Assembly: GCA_002496635.1 (NCBI GenBank)
Contig: DAKQ01000009.1
Span: forward strand, 1-13,778
DNA length: 13,778 nucleotides
Direction: 5' to 3'
DNA from: Euryarchaeota archaeon UBA82
GTDB taxonomy: Archaea > Thermoplasmatota > Poseidoniia > Poseidoniales > Poseidoniaceae
Positions 1-6,100 of the stretch are shown here, one piece after another. The notes under the pieces are model-generated. The model searched no databases. It saw nothing but the letters and a program-made list of their open reading frames with translations, and was not told the origin of the DNA. Numbering within the stretch: the stretch's first letter is position 1; every line of letters begins with the position of its first letter. Made by a program: the position numbers and the translations under genes.

Positions 1-1557
1 AGAAAGCAATGGAGTATCGATGAGATTCACATAGGCAAAATCTGCAGTATTCAAATCACCTCGACTATGAGCAACAACCCAATCTGCTTGAGCATCTATT
101 CTTCGATACATGGCCCAATCTGCAAGTGTATCATGTGCTTCGTTTGCGGGGATATAATGGGTTGCAACAAGACGAGGAAATCCATAACGATCACTTGGTA
201 TGTAGATCAGTAAGGTATGATTATCATCAACCATATTGAACAGTTCAATATGATGTACACTGTCACATTGACCGACAGTCATATCATCTTCACTGACGAC
301 AAGATGGACAAGGGTATTCTCTGGTAAATTGGTGTAATTTGGTAACCAGTTTTCTTGTACAGGTCTTGCAGCAGCCATTTCGGTGTCAACAACAAGTGTT
401 TGATTTCCCCACTCCTTGTCTAAAGCCATTTGCAAGGCTTGCAGTGAATATGCACCACCTAGGCTGTGTCCGCCTATCCACAAATGCTGTGGAAGAATTT
501 TCAGTTCGCCTAATGTTTGATTGACAAAATCATCTCGTGTTCTATCATCGATTCGTTCCTGTAGCAAATCCATTGCAGACTGAAGGGCATGCATTCTTGG
601 GACATGATGTGGCCAATTCGACATGCCATTCTCTTCGACGAGCGTAAATGTGTCTGCTTCTTTAGGACGAACGTCTGTTGGATATTGGATATAGGCGACG
701 ACCATACCTTTTCCAACTAAATGGTCGATCCAATCTGAATAAGATTCGATGGATGGATTGTTGAAAGCATGAAGCAAGATTGCGAGGGGCACTCCTTCGA
801 TGCCGGGGTCACTTGGTAAATGAGGCAAGTGAAGGTAAACGGAGAACTCGATGTCCTCTTCAGTAGGTCCTTGTATCTCAGAAACGAGTTCAGGAATCGG
901 ATAGGGATATTGAATGCTTGCAGAATCAAATGGACCTGGTTGGGCTCCATAGCCCATGGATGGGGCCTCCGGTGGCGAAGGTGCAATTCCTATGAGCGCA
1001 GGTATGCCTGGCATAACAAGCCAAGCAGCAAAGAAGATTGTACACAAGTGGAGTACTGTGTAGGTTTTCTCGGTTTTACTTTGTTCACGCTTAGGGAGAT
1101 GGGGAGCCCCTCGTACTGTTATTGCTGCTGACAAGAGAAGAACACCGTAGATTGTTGGAAGGAGTAAAAACGCACCACGGATATAACGAATGTCCATGAG
1201 CAAGAAAACGATCCAAGAGGCCAAAACAGCTCCAATCAACATGAGGAGGCAAACGATTGCTAGGGGGTGCAACTGTGCACCCCTTTGTTTTCGAATAGCA
1301 ACCCATATACTCAATGCGAGAATGATGGCAGACAAAACCGTGATTGTAGCAATGTGCTGGCGCAAAAAGAAGGTCCAAGCAAGAGTGCGTATTGCTTGAG
1401 GCCAAATTGCATTTTGAATGGGCTCTCCAAGGAGAAGCAGATAAATGGATTCAGATAAGGCGATAACTGCACCAAGAACAAGAGCAGTTGGATGAAGGAA
1501 AGGAGAATTCAGAAATCTCTGAAATAAGGAGGATTTCTCCTCAACTCCATCCTCCAT
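1..1557 (-). CDS. Membrane-anchored alpha/beta hydrolase (partial, 3' end outside window)
   Basis: The minus-strand frame is open from the ATG at 1557 through position 1, giving 519 residues without a stop, so the C-terminus lies outside the window. Five hydrophobic segments are visible at about residues 23-43, 66-88, 97-121, 130-148 and 166-187. An odd number of helices with an inside N-terminus would put the remainder outside the cell. From about residue 235 the sequence reads as an alpha/beta-hydrolase fold: a strand with LLHAFNNP near 261-268 that could form the oxyanion region, then the nucleophile elbow GGHSLGG with Ser365. VSEDD (Asp424/425) is a candidate acid, and His467 or His475 a candidate base. 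This resembles serine esterases, lipases and dienelactone-hydrolase-type enzymes, but the substrate cannot be read. It lies 44 bp downstream of the M28 peptidase on the same strand and may be co-transcribed. Fold confidence is high; function is open. Confidence 0.82.
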   Translation of the reverse strand, partial: MEDGVEEKSSLFQRFLNSPFLHPTALVLGAVIALSESIYLLLLGEPIQNAIWPQAIRTLAWTFFLRQHIATITVLSAIILALSIWVAIRKQRGAQLHPLAIVCLLMLIGAVLASWIVFLLMDIRYIRGAFLLLPTIYGVLLLSAAITVRGAPHLPKREQSKTEKTYTVLHLCTIFFAAWLVMPGIPALIGIAPSPPEAPSMGYGAQPGPFDSASIQYPYPIPELVSEIQGPTEEDIEFSVYLHLPHLPSDPGIEGVPLAILLHAFNNPSIESYSDWIDHLVGKGMVVAYIQYPTDVRPKEADTFTLVEENGMSNWPHHVPRMHALQSAMDLLQERIDDRTRDDFVNQTLGELKILPQHLWIGGHSLGGAYSLQALQMALDKEWGNQTLVVDTEMAAARPVQENWLPNYTNLPENTLVHLVVSEDDMTVGQCDSVHHIELFNMVDDNHTLLIYIPSDRYGFPRLVATHYIPANEAHDTLADWAMYRRIDAQADWVVAHSRGDLNTADFAYVNLIDTPLLS

Positions 1558-1565
1558 ATTCTTAG

Positions 1566-1595
1566 GAACGACCTCGAGTTCAAAAAACGTCGTTC
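1566..1595. repeat. Inverted repeat in the 44 bp gap between M28 and hydrolase genes
   Basis: GAACGAC at 1566-1572 is the exact reverse complement of GTCGTTC at 1589-1595, separated by 16 bases that include the palindrome CTCGAG and an A6 run (T6 on the transcribed strand). It fills most of the space between the M28 stop (1602) and the hydrolase start (1557). In RNA it would be a 7 bp hairpin and might act in termination, processing or as a protein site. The T6 run lies inside the loop, so it is not a classical hairpin-plus-T terminator. It is also about 26 bp before the ATG, where a promoter element would sit. Confidence 0.4.
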
Positions 1596-1601
1596 TACCG
1601 T

Positions 1602-3014
1602 TCAAGCATTAACGTTACGAACTTCTGGTGTTTGATCTGCAATCATAAATTCGAGCATTGCAGCCCACATCACGAATTCCATACTCTTCATCAGTTCATC
1701 TTCACCACCAACGACCTCAATCATGTTGTCAAGAGTGTCATCAGGTGAATGGTATGCGCTGTAATCAGAATCGTATGCTCCAAGATGGAAGATTGTTTGT
1801 GCACCTAGATCTCTGAAAGTAACGTGGTCTGAACGTCCAAATGTGTCTTCATGGACATCCATTACAAGATCTTCATGTTCAGGCCAATGTTGATCACAAC
1901 CAGCACCATATGTGCCTTCAATTCTCATATCCATCGGTGCTCTAAGGATGTCTCTGTGAACGTGGTCAAGTACAGTTGTAATCTCAACATCTTGTATCTC
2001 TGGGTCAATATCAGGTCCAGACCAAGCATGGTAAGGGTATGGTTCACCAGTCGGTTTAATTGCAGGATAGGAAATTCCCATCATGTCCATGTTGATGTAA
2101 AATCGAAGTTCCTTATCCTTGGGTAAACAATAATCACAATCGTTGTTGGCGAAGGAACTAGATCCACGCAAACCCTCTTCTTCAGATGACCATAGTGCAA
2201 GGAATGTGTCGCATTGTACTTCAATATCTACGAATGCTTTGGCGAACAACATCATACTGACCGTTCCCCCAGTATTGTCGTATGCACCTTCGTATGTTCC
2301 GCCACCAGGAGGTCCACCAGGAGGTGCGATGTCCATGTGGGCTCCCATTCCTTGAACACAAGAATCATCACGGCCTTCCTTCCAAGCAATGACGTTCAAA
2401 CTCTCAGGTTCGGTTGGATTCCCGTGATCGGTCACGCGCAAAATGTGAGTTTCATAGCCAAGACCTTCAAAATGGCCTTGGAAGAATGAAGCAGCACGTT
2501 CGAATGCTGGGTTTGGAGTCCCCATCCATCGATTAATGTATCCTCCACATTCAGTTGAATCAGTACAAACACTGGTGATAAATTTCATCTTATCAAGCCA
2601 TTCTTCTCCATTCACAATTGGTGTCCCTTCTGAGATTTGCATCTCTATAGCCTCACCAGTTCCATCTGGATGGACGATTGTGAGGTTTGCATCTTCGACA
2701 TAGGGTGTGAGTAAGAATTTCCCATTCAGTTGATCTCCAGTTACAGTAACATATCCATTCGGCAGTACTGAGCCGTTAACGAAAAGCATGACTCCAGTTG
2801 GGACAGAAAGTGAGCGTCCGTTTCCTTCGAGTAGGAACTCATGCCACTCGCCTGTTTTTAGGACAATCTCTTCCGGAGAGTTGTAATCTATTTGGAAAAT
2901 TGATGAAACTACAGGTTGGTCTTCACTGGCTTCTTCACCAAAACATCCTGACAATGAGGCAAGGAGCATTACTAAGACCAGAAATAGGCCTTTGGACGCT
3001 TCTAGGGTCTGCAT
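1602..3014 (-). CDS. M28-family zinc aminopeptidase, lipoprotein
   Basis: This 470-residue protein begins with a short charged stretch, a hydrophobic core (residues 10-20) and the lipobox LSGC with Cys24, so it is probably exported and lipid-anchored on the outer face of the membrane. Residues about 35-125 form a small beta-rich domain I do not recognise. From about 200 the M28 catalytic core is complete. Putative zinc ligands are His226 (AHMD), Asp246 (YDNTGG), Glu279 (SSEEEG), Asp310 (NMDMMG) and His422 (YHSPDD), with Glu278 as the general base. Family knowledge: M28 enzymes release N-terminal amino acids or dipeptides using two zinc ions. An insertion rich in Gly and Pro (about 231-239) lies between the first two ligands. 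Several Cys residues (150, 156, 219, 268, 293, 296, 373) may form disulphides in the exported protein. It starts 42 bp after the tRNA-Gly and precedes the membrane hydrolase, and probably trims peptides made by the neighbouring S8 protease (inference). Confidence 0.92.
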   Translation of the reverse strand: MQTLEASKGLFLVLVMLLASLSGCFGEEASEDQPVVSSIFQIDYNSPEEIVLKTGEWHEFLLEGNGRSLSVPTGVMLFVNGSVLPNGYVTVTGDQLNGKFLLTPYVEDANLTIVHPDGTGEAIEMQISEGTPIVNGEEWLDKMKFITSVCTDSTECGGYINRWMGTPNPAFERAASFFQGHFEGLGYETHILRVTDHGNPTEPESLNVIAWKEGRDDSCVQGMGAHMDIAPPGGPPGGGTYEGAYDNTGGTVSMMLFAKAFVDIEVQCDTFLALWSSEEEGLRGSSSFANNDCDYCLPKDKELRFYINMDMMGISYPAIKPTGEPYPYHAWSGPDIDPEIQDVEITTVLDHVHRDILRAPMDMRIEGTYGAGCDQHWPEHEDLVMDVHEDTFGRSDHVTFRDLGAQTIFHLGAYDSDYSAYHSPDDTLDNMIEVVGGEDELMKSMEFVMWAAMLEFMIADQTPEVRNVNA

Positions 3015-3056
3015 ATCTACCGCTGTTCACAAATCCCTCATAGGCTTTGTTAATGG

Positions 3057-3131
3057 TGGTGCGGATAGCGGGAGTCGAACCCACGACATAAGGTTGGAAA
3101 CCTCAGATGATAACCACTTCACCATATCCGC
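3057..3131 (-). tRNA. tRNA-Gly(TCC) with encoded CCA
   Basis: The minus strand folds as a complete cloverleaf. The acceptor stem GCGGATA (3131-3125) pairs with TATCCGC (3067-3061). The D stem is GTGA/TCAT with GG in its loop. The anticodon stem is TGAGG/CCTTA around the loop TTTCCAA, giving anticodon TCC at 3098-3096. A four-base variable region follows, then the T stem GTGGG/CCCGC with loop TTCGACT. The discriminator is A at 3060. G1-C72, C2-G71 and C35-C36 agree with glycine identity. The genome continues with CCA (3059-3057) and then a second CCA, so the 3' end appears to be encoded. No intron is present. The tRNA sits between the S8 protease and M28 genes on the same strand. I see no clear TATA box in the 56 bp upstream. 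Confidence 0.95.
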
Positions 3132-3187
3132 ACTGTGGTAGTCCTTGCGAACAATCTCTCCTCTTTGAGCGCATCGGTCAAATCGGG

Positions 3188-6100
3188 TCACTTCATTTCA
3201 GGTGGAAGCGGTACTGCATCGTAGCCCAATTCAACTCTTCTCCTTTGAACAACGTCTTGGTCTGACATCATACGATTGTACAATACTTGAGCAGCTTGGA
3301 CTTTTCGTTCCTCTTCATCCTTGATTCGTCGAGCTTTACCACGAATAATCAACACTCCAAAGAGGAATACAAAGACGATCATTGCAGCAGAGATCTGGAA
3401 AATAGTGGAATCCAGAATAGTGTCCCATGTGAATTCGTCTTCCCCACCAGAAGAAACAGAACTATTGTACACATTCAGTCGTATTGAGGCAGTATCCATT
3501 GGAATCTCAGCACCTGGTTCTGTAACTGTTAGAACGAGGGTATACGATCCTTCAGAGAGTGCTTGGCCAGTAAAAATCTTCTGTTGGAACGGCTCTGAAC
3601 CCGTATTGAAAACCATCAATTGGGAACTTGTTTCAGCATAGACACTCGTAGAGGATTGCCAATCAATTCGTGCTGTAAAACCATCACTCATCGAGGTGGT
3701 AACTGTGCAGGTGAATTGGAAATTAGAACCAGTCACTGAATCGATGGTGATTCGTTCTGGTAAACATTCGAGTGTTGCTTCTCCAGCGTTTCGAGTAGGG
3801 TCATTGGGCCAATGGTCAGGCTTGTGTGCGCCAGATGTCTCGTTATCACCCCAGCCATCACCATCGCTGTCAAGATGCTGAGAATCATGCAATGGGAATG
3901 CGTCTTCTAAATCGGCATAACCATCTCCATCGGTGTCAGGGCATCCTTGTAAGGTTCCAAGAGAGGCGGTGCCATATTCATCTGGACATTGGTCAGGAGC
4001 CGTACCTGAATATTCATCACCAAACCCATCCATGTCGTCATCATACCATTGAGTAGCATCATTTGGCCAAACATCGTTGAGATCTGAATAACCATCCGAA
4101 TCTGAATCAACACAACCGTAGACATCGTTTGTTGAGGTTCCTGATTCCATAGGACAGAAATCTCCTTGCGTCCCGTTTATCTCATCACCATATCCGTCGG
4201 AGTCAGAATCAGTCCACTGGGATGATTCGCCTAGGAAGTCGTCGTTCACGTCGGACATACCATCATTATCCTCATCAGCACAACCAAATGAATCTCTAAA
4301 CGAACTACCTTGTGTTGTTGGACAGTCATCCGCTTCAAATCCACTTGGATTGTCTCCGAATCCATCGTTGTCTTGATCAGCATTTTGCGTTGCTTCAAAT
4401 GGAAAAACATCTGAACCATTTGAAGTGTTCCACTGCGTATCACCGTCAGAGTAACCGTCACCATCTGAATCGATGCAACCAAATCTGTCGAAGGTGGAAT
4501 TTCCAGCTATCAGCATACAACCATCTTCGAGATCATCATAGCCATCTCCATCGACATCGGATGAGCGACTTGGATCTGCTGGGAATGCATCGTTATCATC
4601 CGAGATTCCATCCCCGTCTGAATCAACACATCCATAGCGATCGATGGTCGATGTACCAGGTACTCCAGGGCAAGCATCGGGTTGTGGCCCGGTTGCATTA
4701 TCCCCAAATCCATCAGCATCTTGATCCAGCCACTGATGTTTCAGCGCAGGTAATTCATCGATTGCGTCATCCCATCCATCGCCATCGGAATCAACACAAC
4801 CGTAGCGGTTACCCTTTGTTGAATTCCCAACAGTTCCTGGGCAGGCGTCAGGAGTTGTTCCTCCTAGGTTGTCACCAAACCCATCACCGTCAACGTCAGA
4901 CCACTGAGTCGGGTCGTCTGGTTGTTTGTCTTGACTATCAGCCCAGCCATCTTGATCGGTATCTAAGCATCCAAAGGTATTGTTTTGCCATGAATCCCCA
5001 AACTCGGTTGGGCAAGCATCTGGAAGATTTCCAGAGGCATTGTCTCCGAATCCATCGCCATCTTGATCAGCCCATTGAGTCTTGTCATAGCGAAATGCAT
5101 CTGCACCTTGTGAAACGTTCCAAAGCCCATCAGCATCAGAGATCCCATCACCATCTTGGTCAGGACAACCAATTCGATCGACTGTTGAATTGCCGCTTTG
5201 GAATGGACAATCATCTGGATTTGAGCCAGTTAGATTATCTCCAAATCCATCGCTATCAGAATCAGCCCATTGGGTTACATCACTAGGGAATGCATCGGCT
5301 CCCTGAGCGATACTCCATGTACCATCTTCATCGGAATAACCATCACCATCTGTGTCCAAACACCCATTTCTGTCGACTGTAGATGTTCCAGGTACGGAAG
5401 GACATGCATCTCCATTTGTACCTGAAGGATTATCTCCAAATCCATCAAGATCGGAATCTGCTTGCTGTGAGGCATCGTTTGGAAGAATATCCGCCCCATC
5501 AGCAATGGTCCAAATTGGGCCATTTGTACCTAACAAATCCTCATCTGAAGTCCCATCATTGTCCGAATCAGGACATCCAAAGCGGTCTGTGACAGATGTT
5601 CCTGCAACAGTCGGACATTGGTCAGGATTGGTTCCTGTAGGTTCATCTCCAAATCCATCACCATCAGTGTCTTCCCATTGTGTAGAATCGTTCGGGAATG
5701 CATCATCTCCATCAGCAAATCCATCGTTGTCAAGGTCAGAGCAACCGAGATTTCCTAATTCAGTAGATGTTCCGAAGGTGGTTGGACAATTGTCTGCGTT
5801 TACGCCTGTTGAATTATCCCCGTATCCATCACCATCTTGGTCAGCCCACTGGCTTGGTTCGGATGGGAACGCATCAGCACCTTCTGCAGTGGTCCACGTC
5901 ATATCTCCATCCGAATATCCATCACTGTCTGAATCAAGACATCCAAATCGATCTTCGAAGGATGTACCTGCATCAGCCACACATGAATCTCCTTCTGTTG
6001 CAGGCTCAGGTTCGTCACCGTACCCATCTCCATCAGAGTCTGCCCATTGGGTTGAATCGCCCAAGAATACGTCAGCACCATCGGCAACAGTCCAAACTGA

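Noticed and set aside
510..1405. Several 60-104 codon frames on both strands within 339-1458
   Set aside because: They are out-of-frame or antisense shadows of the continuous 519-codon hydrolase frame that runs from 1557 to the window edge.
3132..3187. Promoter or small RNA between the protease stop and the tRNA
   Set aside because: The 56 bp contain no clear TATA-like box at the right distance and no stable structure I can see.
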